A stretch of 64,000 bases of DNA from Acidimicrobiales bacterium (GTDB lineage: Bacteria > Actinomycetota > Acidimicrobiia > Acidimicrobiales > RAAP-2), in contig JANYFR010000020.1 in assembly GCA_025362585.1 (NCBI GenBank), forward strand, positions 1 through 64,000. Direction: 5' to 3'. The stretch's first letter is position 1; every line of letters begins with the position of its first letter. Below are positions 51,320 through 60,306 of the stretch, in pieces. The translations under genes were made by a program, and so were the position numbers. The notes below the pieces were generated by a model. It did not search any database. It was given only the letters and a program-made list of their open reading frames with translations, and had not been told where the DNA came from.

Positions 51320-51993
51320 TCAGTTATGGCGTCCTCCGTTGATGTCGACGTAGTTGTCGCCTCGAGCGTAGCGAGCGCGGCTCGCCGCGCACGCCTCGAG
51401 CGGCTCGACGTCTACTGCGCGACCTTCCGGCCCAGCCCCCGTCTCGATGTAGTCCGGCCCGCGCCGGTCGGGAATGAACCAGGCGACGGCAACCCCCACG
51501 AAGATGATGGTCGATCCCCACCGTCAGGAGAGCACGTACGTGCCGAGCGAGAGTTTGGCCCTGAGGTCGCGGCCGAGCGCGACCCCGAGACGAGAGTCCG
51601 TCCCATGCGACGCCACGATCACCGTTTGCAGAGCGGTGTAACCGAGCGCCGCGCGCACGCAGACGATGGCGTAGCCCGCCACGGTGTTCGGGGCGAATCC
51701 GTGCTCGGCCCTCCAGGCCGTTGCGAAGGAGAAGAGGGATAGAAAGAAGAGGAAGACCAAATTGGCCCACAGAATCGACGGCGTGACCCGAAAAATTGCC
51801 CTCGTCAGGTGGTGGTGATGCAACCAGTAAATCGCGATGTTCACGAAACTGAGTCGGAGGCGAGCAGCGAAGGGAACGAGGAGCGCCGGTCTCCGAACGA
51901 CGTGCGGTGCGGTTGGCGCAGTTGGAGCACCTTGATCGTGACGAGGATGGCGACGACGCCGTCACTGGAAGTCTCCATTCGTCCCGCCGTCAT
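51320..51993 (-). pseudogene. TMEM175-type (DUF1211) potassium channel gene, disrupted
   Basis: Three parts of a TMEM175 protein are present. The start (ATG 51993) gives RMETSSDGVVAILVTIKVLQL. After a frame change near 51905 comes LSFVNIAIYWLHHHHLTRAI, SILWANLVFLFFLSLFSFATAW and GYTALQTVIV. A TGA at 51524-51526 interrupts the same frame, which then continues STIIFVGVAVAWFIPDRRG to TGA 51320. Both lesions must be repaired to make the six-helix channel, so it is non-functional as written. Confidence 0.82.
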
Positions 51994-52049
51994 GTGCTCG
52001 CCTCGTTTCAATTCGGTGACGTCGCCGGCTGGGTCTATTGGACCGGCGA

Positions 52050-53072
52050 CTACGTCGTGGCCTTTGCTCGACGTCGCAACGCGGGAATGATGGTCTCGCC
52101 GTAGGCTTCGAGCGTCGCGGACTTGTTGTCGTGTTGGAGGTAGAGCGCGAACTGATCGACGCCGAGGTCGCGCAACTCCTCGAGCCGCTCGATGTGCTGG
52201 GCCGGCTCGCCCAAGAGGCAGAAACGGTCGATCACCTCATCGGGCACGAAGTCCGCGTGCGTGTTGCCGGCCCGCCCGTGCTCGTTGTAGTCGTAGCCCC
52301 GGCGCTCCTTGATGTAGTCGGTCAGTGCCTTCGGGATGGTCGAGTCAGGGCCCTCCCCGTAGCGCTCCACGATGTCGGCGACGTGATTGCCAACCATGCC
52401 CCCGAACCAACGGCACTGGTCGCGCTGGTGCGCGAGGTCCGCGCCGACGTAGGCCGGCGCGGCGACGCAAAACGTCAGCGACGCCGGGTCGCGTCCCTCG
52501 TTGGCGGCCGCCTCACGCACCGTACCGATCATCCAGCGCGCAATGTCCGGATCGGCCAACTGCAAGATGAAACCGTCGCCGACTTCGCCGGCGAGCTGGA
52601 GGGCCTTGGGTCCGTAGGCCGCCACCCATACTTCGAGCGAACTCGAGGCTCCCCACGGAAACGAGAGAGTCGAGCCGTGGTAGTTCGCACTGCGGCCGTT
52701 GGCGAGTTCGCGGATGACCTCGATCGCCTCTCGAAGCGTGGCGAGTGTCGTTGGCTTGCCGTTCGTGACGCGCACCGCCGAGTCACCGCGACCGATGCCA
52801 CAGACCGTACGATTGCCGTACATCTCGTTGAGCGTGGCGAAGAGGCTGGCCGTCACTGTCCAGTCACGGGTCGCTGGATTCGTTACCATGGGCCCGACAA
52901 TGACCTTTCGCGTCGAGGCGAGAATCTGGCTGTAGATGACGAACGGCTCCTCCCACAAGATGTGCGAGTCGAACGTCCAGACGTAGTCAAAACCGAGCTG
53001 TTCGGCACGAGTCGCCAACTCCACGACGCGCGACGCGGGAGGGTTGGTCTGTAGCACGACTCCGAACTTCAT
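52050..53072 (-). CDS. LLM-class (F420-type) flavin-dependent oxidoreductase
   Basis: A 340-residue TIM-barrel of the luciferase-like family. FDYVWTFDSHILWEEPFVIY, RKVIVGPMVTNPATRDWT and CGIGRGDSAVRV are typical; the closing FALYLQHDNK resembles the CPS_4043 subgroup (TIGR03842), which is found beside dihydropyrimidinase genes. Cofactor F420 or FMN cannot be told apart here. It is the last gene of the operon with hydA, 30 bp upstream, and may reduce the pyrimidine or hydantoin ring. Confidence 0.85.
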   Translation of the reverse strand: MKFGVVLQTNPPASRVVELATRAEQLGFDYVWTFDSHILWEEPFVIYSQILASTRKVIVGPMVTNPATRDWTVTASLFATLNEMYGNRTVCGIGRGDSAVRVTNGKPTTLATLREAIEVIRELANGRSANYHGSTLSFPWGASSSLEVWVAAYGPKALQLAGEVGDGFILQLADPDIARWMIGTVREAAANEGRDPASLTFCVAAPAYVGADLAHQRDQCRWFGGMVGNHVADIVERYGEGPDSTIPKALTDYIKERRGYDYNEHGRAGNTHADFVPDEVIDRFCLLGEPAQHIERLEELRDLGVDQFALYLQHDNKSATLEAYGETIIPALRRRAKATT

Positions 53073-53102
53073 GGCTCTCCCTTCGTTGGTCCCCAGTAGG
53101 CG

Positions 53103-54515
53103 CTAGAGCAGGTACTGGCTCAGACCGCGACGCAAGAACGCGCCACGGCCCGTCGCGCCCGTGAACGAATTGTTCTCAATGATGACCCGTCCGCGGGCGA
53201 GCACCGTCTCGACCCGGCCGTCCACGTGGATGCCCTCGTAGGCCGAATGGTCCATGTTCATGTGGTGGGACTTCACGCCGATATCGGTCGTCCCCCGGGG
53301 GTCGTAGATCACCACGTCGGCGTCGGAACCGGGGGCGATGACCCCCTTCTTTGGGTAGAGACCGAACATCCGCGCTGGCGTCGTGCAGGCGATCTCCACC
53401 CAACGCGCCAGCGATAGTTCGCCGGTGACGACGCCCTGGTAGAGGAGGTCCATGCGATGCTCCACCGATCCAATGCCGTTCGGGATCTTCGAGAAGTTGG
53501 CGAGGCCGAGCTCCTTCTGGTCCTTCATGCAGAAGGGACAGTGGTCGGTGCTCACGACCGACAGTTCGTTGGTGCGAAGGGCGCGCCACAGCGAGTCCTG
53601 GTGGCCCTCGGCGCGCGAGCGCAGCGGGGTCGAGCAGACGTAGGCCGCGCCTTCGAAGCCGGGTCGGGCGAGATGCTCTTCGAGGCTCAAGTAGAGGTAC
53701 TGGGGACAGGTCTCACCGAAGACGTTGGCGCCCAGGTGGCGAGCGTGCGCCACCGCCTCGACGGCCTCGCGGGCACTCATGTGCACGATGTAGAGAGGCG
53801 CCTTGGCCACTTTCGCGAGCATGATCGCGCGATGCGTCGCCTCCTCCTCCATCTCCACGGGTCGCGTCAGTGAATGGAAACGGGGATCGGTCTCGCCACG
53901 CGCCAGTGCCTGGGCGACGAGGACGTCGATCGCTGGACCGTTTTCGGCGTGCATCATGATCATCGCGCCGAGGTCGGCCGCGGTCTGCATCGCGCGCAGG
54001 ATCTGTCCGTCGTCGGAGTAGAAGATCCCCGGGTAGGCCATGAAGAGCTTGAAGCTGGAGACGCCCTCGTGCAACGTGAGGTCGGCCATGGCCTTCAGCG
54101 ACGCGTCGTCGACGCCGCCAATGATCTGGTGGAAGCCGTAGTCGATCGCGCAGTTCCCGTCGGCCTTCTCGTGCCACGAGGCCAGCCCGTCGTGCACGTC
54201 TTCGCCGGTTCGTTGGACCGCGAAATCGATGATCGAGGTCGTGCCCCCGAAGGCCGCGGCGATCGTCCCGCTCTCGAACGTGTCCGACGCGAACGTGCCG
54301 CCGAAGGGGAGCTCCATGTGGGTGTGGACGTCAATCCCCCCGGGCAGCACGTACTTCCCCTTCGCGTCAATGACTCGCTCGCACGTTCCGGCGATCGCGT
54401 CGAAGTAGCCCGGCGCGCCCAGGGCCGCTATCAAGTCGCCGTCAATCAGCAGGTCGGCCGACTGGGCGCCGCTCGACGAGATGACTTCGCCGCCGGTGAT
54501 GAGGGTGAGGGCCAC
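53103..54515 (-). CDS. hydA: Dihydropyrimidinase/hydantoinase
   Basis: A 470-residue cyclic amidohydrolase that opens dihydrouracil or hydantoin rings. Metal ligands: HxH in GGIDVHTHMELPF, the carbamylated Lys in SSFKLFMAYPG, His in MIMMHAENGP, His in YIVHMSAREA and Asp in VVSTDHCPFC. GTG 54515 starts the family N-terminus (TLITGGEVISS); the longer frame is rejected. It lies seven bases from the amidase gene and is followed by the LLM gene. Confidence 0.93.
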   Translation of the reverse strand: MALTLITGGEVISSSGAQSADLLIDGDLIAALGAPGYFDAIAGTCERVIDAKGKYVLPGGIDVHTHMELPFGGTFASDTFESGTIAAAFGGTTSIIDFAVQRTGEDVHDGLASWHEKADGNCAIDYGFHQIIGGVDDASLKAMADLTLHEGVSSFKLFMAYPGIFYSDDGQILRAMQTAADLGAMIMMHAENGPAIDVLVAQALARGETDPRFHSLTRPVEMEEEATHRAIMLAKVAKAPLYIVHMSAREAVEAVAHARHLGANVFGETCPQYLYLSLEEHLARPGFEGAAYVCSTPLRSRAEGHQDSLWRALRTNELSVVSTDHCPFCMKDQKELGLANFSKIPNGIGSVEHRMDLLYQGVVTGELSLARWVEIACTTPARMFGLYPKKGVIAPGSDADVVIYDPRGTTDIGVKSHHMNMDHSAYEGIHVDGRVETVLARGRVIIENNSFTGATGRGAFLRRGLSQYLL

Positions 54516-54522
54516 GCCGACC

Positions 54523-55365
54523 CTACGCCTCGGCCAGCGGACCGTACATGTCCGGTCGGCGGTCGCGGTAGAAGGCCCACTGCGCACGAACCTCTTTCAA
54601 GAGGTCCATGTCGAGGTCGCGCACGACCAGTTCATCACTCGACGTGCTCGCCACCTCGCCGACGAACTGACCACGCGGATTGACGAAGTAGCTCTGACCG
54701 TAGAAATCGTTCGTGCCAAGGTCCTCGACGCCAATTCGGTTAATCGCGCCGACGAAGTACTCGTTGGCGACCGCCGACGCGGGCTGTTCGAGTTGCCAGA
54801 GGTACGCGGAGAGGCCCCGACTCGTCGCCGACGGATTGAAGACGATCTTCGCACCGGCGAGACCGAGTGCACGCCAACCTTCGGGGAAGTGGCGGTCGTA
54901 ACAGATGTAGACGCCGATGCGCCCCACGGCCGTGTCAAAGATGGGGTAGCCGAGGTTGCCCGGACGGAAGTAGAACTTCTCCCAGAAGCCCATCACCTGG
55001 GGGATATGAGTCTTGCGGTACTTGCCCAAGTACGCACCGTCGGCGTCAATCACGGCCGCGGTGTTGTAGAGCACGCCTTCCTGTGCGGCCTCGTAGACCG
55101 GCAGGATCATGACCATGTGGAGCTCTTTGGCGAGCGCCATGAAGCGTTGCACGGTCGGTCCGTCGGGCACCGCTTCGGCGTAGTCGTAGTAGCGCGCATC
55201 CTGCACCTGACAGAAGTACGGTCCGTAGAAGAGCTCTTGAAAGCAGATCACCTGTGCACCCTGGGCCGCCGCTTCCCGGGCGTGGCGCTCGTGCACGTCG
55301 ATCATTGACGCCTTGTCCCCGGTCCACGCGGCTTGGACGAGGGCGGCCCTGACGAGATCGGTCAT
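54523..55365 (-). CDS. Beta-ureidopropionase/N-carbamoyl amidohydrolase (nitrilase fold)
   Basis: A 280-residue nitrilase-superfamily enzyme. The Glu-Lys-Cys triad is visible in VICFQELFYGPYF, LGKYRKTHIPQ and GVYICYDRHFPEGW. It should split the N-carbamoyl beta-amino acid made by HydA to beta-alanine, CO2 and ammonia. GAAAGGAG precedes ATG 55365. Its position directly before hydA supports the pyrimidine pathway role over N-carbamoylputrescine. Confidence 0.9.
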   Translation of the reverse strand: MTDLVRAALVQAAWTGDKASMIDVHERHAREAAAQGAQVICFQELFYGPYFCQVQDARYYDYAEAVPDGPTVQRFMALAKELHMVMILPVYEAAQEGVLYNTAAVIDADGAYLGKYRKTHIPQVMGFWEKFYFRPGNLGYPIFDTAVGRIGVYICYDRHFPEGWRALGLAGAKIVFNPSATSRGLSAYLWQLEQPASAVANEYFVGAINRIGVEDLGTNDFYGQSYFVNPRGQFVGEVASTSSDELVVRDLDMDLLKEVRAQWAFYRDRRPDMYGPLAEA

Positions 55366-55506
55366 CGTGACTCCTTTCGCGTGATCGCATCGACCACTCA
55401 AATTCGGGAATATGGAGAACGATAGACTCCACGCAGGCCGACAATCATGCGTTCTGGCGAATGGCGCCGCGCCAAATGGTGAGCGCGTCGAACCGCTGGG
55501 CGGGCG

Positions 55507-56970
55507 TCAGGTCGGGAGCGACCCCACGCGGGCCACCCCCCGTTCGAGAAACGTGACAACGTCAGCGGCCCCGTAGTCACTGCGGTCCCCGAGGAGGGTC
55601 GCCAACTCATTCGTGCAGTCACCCGTCGTCACGATAGGCAGTTCGCGCCGTCCCGGGGGCCGAATCTGTGCGTATCCCGCCGTCGCCATCAGCGCATTGC
55701 AGAGACAGACTCGGTCGGTGGTCTCTGCGAGCTCACCGCCCTTCGCGACGAAGATCTCGATCGGTTCGGAGGGACATCGATAACCAACGGCACCGTCGTC
55801 CTTCAGGTACGCCTCTCGCAAGTAGCCCAGGTCGCAGATACGAACTCGATCCTCGTAGGCCTCGTCCTCGGAGAGTGTTCCTTCAATCAGCGCCACCTTG
55901 AACGGATAGCCGGTCGACGACGCACTCGTCGAGGTCGTCACCTGCACCGAAGCGGATCGCACCGCCTCGAGAACGCCGGCCTTCAGGCCCGCCTCCAGGC
56001 CGGACTCGCGACAGTAGGCGAAGAGCGTGCCGACCTGGACGCCCACCGCGCCGAGATCGAGTGCTTCGCGCACACGCTCGGGCGTCGTGATCCCCCCGGC
56101 GATCCAGAACGGCACACCGAGGTCGCGCAACACCGCGAAGTCGACGCGGTCGCGCTCGCCGTAGATCGGGTTGCCTGCCTCGTCGACGCTTAACGGTCCG
56201 CGCGGTGGCGCGTTGTGGCCTCCGGCGATTGGTGCCTCGACCACGAGACCGTTGACGGTGCCGCTGCTGCGCTTGATGAGCGCGCTCGCGAGCACGTGTG
56301 ACGAGACAATGCCGAGGAATTCCGGACGACGCACGTCGCCGGCCCCCGCGAATCGCCTCGGATCAAATCGCAACGTGGGCGCCGCACCGCTCGGGACGCT
56401 CCCCTGCATCACGAGTTCGGTCTCGACGACCTCGCTCCTCGCCAACTGATCGAGAATGCCAGGAATGTGGCTCGGGATTCCCGCCCCCATCACGACGTAA
56501 TCGACACCCGCGAGCATCGCGCCATAGATCGTGGGCACCGTAGGGATCTGCACCTTGGTCAAGAGGTTGATGCCCACGGCACCGTCGTGACCGGACTTCG
56601 CGAGAGCGACCTCCACGAACGCGGCGAGTACGAGGAGGTCTTGGGCGGACTGGACGTTGCGGTGCGTCGACATTGGAGTGGTCTTGTACGGCGCGTTCGG
56701 CCGCGTCCTCGTCCCGGAATATTTGGCGACGACCTCCTCAATCACTGACGAGAGGGGGAACCGATCGAGGACCGCTCGAAGTTCGCCGTCGACCCCGAAG
56801 TCCTGGAGTCGTCGAATGAAGACGGTATCGAGACCAGTGCCCGATACCACACCGAGTTGACCGACCCTTGATACCTCACGGGCCAATTTCCATCCCGAAA
56901 TGGCAATCCCCATACCGCCCTGAATCAGCCAGGGAGGTTCGTGCTTCGGGAATGGACCTTTCAGTGTCAC
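55507..56970 (-). CDS. Nitronate monooxygenase-like flavoprotein
   Basis: A 487-residue flavin TIM-barrel of the 2-nitropropane dioxygenase/PfaD superfamily. PWLIQGGMGIAISGWKLAREV at the start, YVVMGAGIPSHIPG, VEAPIAGGHNAPPRG (catalytic-type His region) and FWIAGGITTPERV with AVGVQVGTLFAYCRESG for FMN binding are visible. It is longer than nitronate monooxygenases (about 350) through a C-terminal Cys-containing extension (CLCNALMATAGYAQIR). Substrate unknown. GTG 56970. It probably begins the hydantoin operon, although 141 bp precede the amidase gene. Confidence 0.78.
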   Translation of the reverse strand: MTLKGPFPKHEPPWLIQGGMGIAISGWKLAREVSRVGQLGVVSGTGLDTVFIRRLQDFGVDGELRAVLDRFPLSSVIEEVVAKYSGTRTRPNAPYKTTPMSTHRNVQSAQDLLVLAAFVEVALAKSGHDGAVGINLLTKVQIPTVPTIYGAMLAGVDYVVMGAGIPSHIPGILDQLARSEVVETELVMQGSVPSGAAPTLRFDPRRFAGAGDVRRPEFLGIVSSHVLASALIKRSSGTVNGLVVEAPIAGGHNAPPRGPLSVDEAGNPIYGERDRVDFAVLRDLGVPFWIAGGITTPERVREALDLGAVGVQVGTLFAYCRESGLEAGLKAGVLEAVRSASVQVTTSTSASSTGYPFKVALIEGTLSEDEAYEDRVRICDLGYLREAYLKDDGAVGYRCPSEPIEIFVAKGGELAETTDRVCLCNALMATAGYAQIRPPGRRELPIVTTGDCTNELATLLGDRSDYGAADVVTFLERGVARVGSLPT

Positions 56971-57330
56971 GCCATCATCCCGTGGTGCTCGCTGGTCGCC
57001 GTCGTGTCGTTGAAAGTTTCATGTTGTTGCGGGCAACCGCCTATCTCTACGTTCGACAGTAATCCATGGCCTACGCAGTCCCTGCACACCTGATCCGACG
57101 GCGTGGCGCGACGCCAACGACCATCGAGCGCCAACGACGCTCGATGGCGCGTCCTGGTGCATACGGCGGCACCGGTGGTGCAATGAGGCAAAAGCCTCTC
57201 GATGGATGGATGGCCGGGCCTCAGCCGGCCAGTCCGGGACGCGGGCCTGATCGGGGAGCATCCGAGCCCCAGCAGAAGAATCCCGCCACAATCCATCAGA
57301 TCGGCCTCCCCGCCTCGTACCCTTTATTCC
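56971..57330. other. Structured intergenic region
   Basis: 360 bp without a supported gene. It holds a hairpin CCATCGAGCG-loop-CGCTCGATGG (57121-57147), a small stem GAGGC-AAAA-GCCTC near 57185, and a GGCCGG/CCGGCC stem near 57212-57230. The cluster of stems might be an untranslated leader or an RNA gene. I could not match a known riboswitch or RNA family. Confidence 0.45.
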
Positions 57331-57648
57331 GTGGAAGGTGAACGAGTTCGAACGACGCGCGCGGCGTGGCTCTACGCCATCCAGTTGTACCAGGACGAAG
57401 CGCGCGAGTTAACCGGTTCCCCAGCACTGGCAGCGGCCGTCTGGCCCTGCATGGACGAGACGCGTCATCGCGAGTTGATCGCCAACATTGATCACCTCCG
57501 CTACGAGTACGAAGCGGAGATCTACCTCGATGGCGGTCATCTCCCCCGACGACTGTCGCCCGCCCGCGACCGGGTCACGACGGCGGTGTCGGACGCTCCA
57601 CCCAACGGAGCCGGCCGACACTTCGATAAACTCGACCAGACGGGCTGA
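57331..57648 (+). CDS. Hypothetical 105-residue protein
   Basis: GTG 57331 starts a frame with helical, charged sequence (WLYAIQLYQDEARELTGSPALAAAVWPCMDETRHRELI in part, residues 15-51). The C-terminal third (after HLPRRLSPARD) looks disordered. No known domain. No clear ribosome site, so the start is uncertain. Confidence 0.4.
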   Translation: MEGERVRTTRAAWLYAIQLYQDEARELTGSPALAAAVWPCMDETRHRELIANIDHLRYEYEAEIYLDGGHLPRRLSPARDRVTTAVSDAPPNGAGRHFDKLDQTG

Positions 57649-57921
57649 CCTCGTTGGCTCGCGGCGTAGTGACCCGAACCGCCGATCGCCCCACGTGGAG
57701 TAGCGACGACATTCGCTGACGCTTCCTTGACCCACGGTTCCGATGAACTGTTCCACAACCATCTTTCGGAATGTGATTGAAAATTCTGCCCGTTGTCACG
57801 TCATGAGCAGCGTGTTCATGGGGGAGCAACACGCAAGGTACGGCGATAGGTACAACTTCAGGCACGAACTCGACGAACCTCTTCATCGATTTTCTGCGCT
57901 GACGTAAGTATTACCTTCCTT

Positions 57922-58836
57922 CTAAATTTTCACTCGGGATCTTGTCGCAACGAGCGCCGCCATCAGATCGCCCATCTTCTCGACTCGTTTCAGCACCTCC
58001 TTCGCTTCGAACCGAAGGAGGTCAGGGTTGCCGTTCTTGGCGCACTTGTCGACCTCTTGCCACGACACTGGTGTCGACACGGTCGGTTCGGGCCGCGCGC
58101 GAAGAGAGTACGCGGCAACGGTGGTCTTCGATGAGTTGTTTTGACTCCAGTCAATGAGGACTTTGCCGGCGCGGAGTGTCTTTTTCATTACCGAGACAAC
58201 GCTGTCGCGATGGTCTCGTTCGATCGCCTTGGCATGGTCGTGCGCACGTTCTCCCAACTGTTCCCAGGTCGTACGTTGAACGCGCTCATAGAGCTGGAGA
58301 CCCTTTGAACCACTGGTTTTCGCGAACAGTGACTCGCGACCCAACCGGTCGCCAAGCCACTGGGCCACACGACAACACTCGACGATCGTTGTTCCCGGGC
58401 CGGGATCGAGGTCGAAGACCATGTAGTCCGGGGGCGCCGGAACGGCCTTGCCCTTCGCGATGTGCCAGAGAGGCACGTGAAATTCAATGGCTGCCCGATT
58501 GGCCGCCCACAGCAGCGTGGGGCGATTGGCGACCGTCGTGTAGGTGACGGGCTCGTGCTCCCCTCGTTTGGAAGGAACTTCGATGGTCATGATCCACTCC
58601 GGGCGTTTCACTGGCGCGTGCTTTTCGTAGAACGACGTGCCTTCGATTCCGTTTGGATAACGGCGAAATGTGGTGGGTCGAGAGACAAGGTGCGGCACCA
58701 TGACGTCGGCGACTCGGGCGTAGTAATCCAGCACCTGGCTCTTCATAAATCCGGTGTCGGGGTACAAGACCTTGTCGAGGTTCGAGAGCGACAGTTCGCG
58801 GCCGTCGATCTCAGTGAAAATTCGGTCAAAACTCAC
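57922..58836 (-). CDS. ligD: LigD polymerase domain (NHEJ primase-polymerase)
   Basis: A 304-residue archaeo-eukaryotic primase-type polymerase that fills or extends broken DNA ends. The catalytic Asp pair is in YMVFDLDPGPGTT, and KTSGSKGLQLYERV is the nucleotide-binding block; LSNLDKVLYPDTGFMKSQVL is the family start. GTG 58836 overlaps the ligase gene end by 11 bp. In mycobacteria this domain is fused to the ligase; here it is a separate protein. Confidence 0.93.
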   Translation of the reverse strand: MSFDRIFTEIDGRELSLSNLDKVLYPDTGFMKSQVLDYYARVADVMVPHLVSRPTTFRRYPNGIEGTSFYEKHAPVKRPEWIMTIEVPSKRGEHEPVTYTTVANRPTLLWAANRAAIEFHVPLWHIAKGKAVPAPPDYMVFDLDPGPGTTIVECCRVAQWLGDRLGRESLFAKTSGSKGLQLYERVQRTTWEQLGERAHDHAKAIERDHRDSVVSVMKKTLRAGKVLIDWSQNNSSKTTVAAYSLRARPEPTVSTPVSWQEVDKCAKNGNPDLLRFEAKEVLKRVEKMGDLMAALVATRSRVKI

Positions 58837-60298
58837 GGACCACGTCCTGCGCTCTCTTATCCGTGCGAAGTCCGCGCCACGACGGTTGACGCAGATTGGC
58901 GTCATTGGTCCACTCCGCGAACTGGACCTCACCCACGATTGTGGGGCGAACGAAGTGAGCGAGCGCCCTGTCCGAGCGGCCGAGCGGGGTCACGAACGGT
59001 GTCGACTTTCGCGCCAGCGGCTTTAGTTGCTCGAGCAGTTCCTCACGCGTCGCGGCGGTGAAACCGGTGCCCACTTTGCCGACGTACTCCAGTCCTTGCT
59101 CGGAGTGAACGCCAAGTAGCAGTGCACCGAGGCTGCCCTCGCGCTCGCCCCTTCCCTCGGTCCACCCACCAATGACCACCTCTTGCGTGAAGAAGTTCTT
59201 GACTTTGATCCACTGGCCACTTCGCGAACCCGGAATGTAGCGAGCGTCTCGGCGCTTTACAACGACGCCTTCGAAACCGCGTTCTCGTGAGATACCAAGC
59301 ACCTTGGCGCCGGTGGCGTTCGTGATTGAAGGTGGCGTCGCGAACGTCTCGCCCTGCAACTGAAGTGACTCGAGCGCAGTACGTCGCTCGTCGTAGGTGA
59401 GGTCCATGATCGAATGGTCGTCGAGATACAACAAGTCGAATGCGAAGAAGCTTGCGGGTATCGAGCGTCGCAGCTGTTCGATCGCCGGCTTGGACGTCAC
59501 GTGGAGTCGCTTCGACAGTGTCGAAAAATTCGGACGGCTGTCCTTATCCAACGCAACAATCTCGCCGTCCAGGATCGCTGATCGTGAACCTAGGTGCAGG
59601 CCAATGTCGCGTAGTTCGGGAAAGGTCGACAGCAGACTCTTCTCGTTGCGCGTGAAGGCCCGCACGCGCCCGCCGTCGACGTACACCAGAGCCCGTACGC
59701 CGTCCCACTTGAATTCGTACGCCCAGCCGGCCTCCCTCGTGGGTAGTTCACTCGACAGTGCCCGCATGGGCTTGACGTGTTGGGGCATGGCCTCGAAGTA
59801 CGCCGGTGCCGGGTCCATGCGATGAATCATCCAGTTCTTCTCGTCGATGGGAAAGAGGACGTAGCGGCCGGACGCCCGCTTGCCGTGCAGCACGACCATG
59901 ACTTCATTGGTCCGCCACTTTTCTGTGTCGTACGTGCCGTGATCCCAAATGGTCACTTGACCGGCACCGTACTGGCCTTTGGGAATGATCCCTTCAAACC
60001 CTCCGTAATCGAATGGATGGTCTTCGACGTGCACGGCGAGGTGATTGACGTCAGGGTCCATGGGAAGACCCTTGGGGAGCGCCCACGACACCAGGACGCC
60101 GTCTCGTTCCAAACGAAAGTCCCAGTGCAGAGCCCGGGCGTGGTGCTCTTGAATGACGAACGTCGGGAGATCCGATCTCTTCGCATTCTTCTTCGTCGTC
60201 GCACCCATTGGTTCAGGCGTGCGCTTGGAATCCCGCTTCGCCCGATAGGTGGTGAGCTTTGAAGGTGGGATGGCGGGGCTGTCGTTGGCGCGAGCCAT
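58826..60298 (-). CDS. ligD: LigD: 3'-phosphoesterase plus ATP-dependent DNA ligase
   Basis: A 490-residue bifunctional protein. Residues 45-165 are the phosphoesterase (FVIQEHHARALHWDFRLE, SWALPKGLP, DHPFDYGGFEG), which trims 3' ends; residues 190-490 are the ligase with the adenylated Lys in YEFKWDGVRALVY, later GFEGVVVKRRDARY and KVKNF. The order phosphoesterase-ligase without polymerase differs from the three-domain mycobacterial LigD. It lies between ku (8 bp upstream) and the polymerase gene. Confidence 0.94.
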   Translation of the reverse strand: MARANDSPAIPPSKLTTYRAKRDSKRTPEPMGATTKKNAKRSDLPTFVIQEHHARALHWDFRLERDGVLVSWALPKGLPMDPDVNHLAVHVEDHPFDYGGFEGIIPKGQYGAGQVTIWDHGTYDTEKWRTNEVMVVLHGKRASGRYVLFPIDEKNWMIHRMDPAPAYFEAMPQHVKPMRALSSELPTREAGWAYEFKWDGVRALVYVDGGRVRAFTRNEKSLLSTFPELRDIGLHLGSRSAILDGEIVALDKDSRPNFSTLSKRLHVTSKPAIEQLRRSIPASFFAFDLLYLDDHSIMDLTYDERRTALESLQLQGETFATPPSITNATGAKVLGISRERGFEGVVVKRRDARYIPGSRSGQWIKVKNFFTQEVVIGGWTEGRGEREGSLGALLLGVHSEQGLEYVGKVGTGFTAATREELLEQLKPLARKSTPFVTPLGRSDRALAHFVRPTIVGEVQFAEWTNDANLRQPSWRGLRTDKRAQDVVREF

Positions 60299-60306
60299 GA
60301 AGCCGA

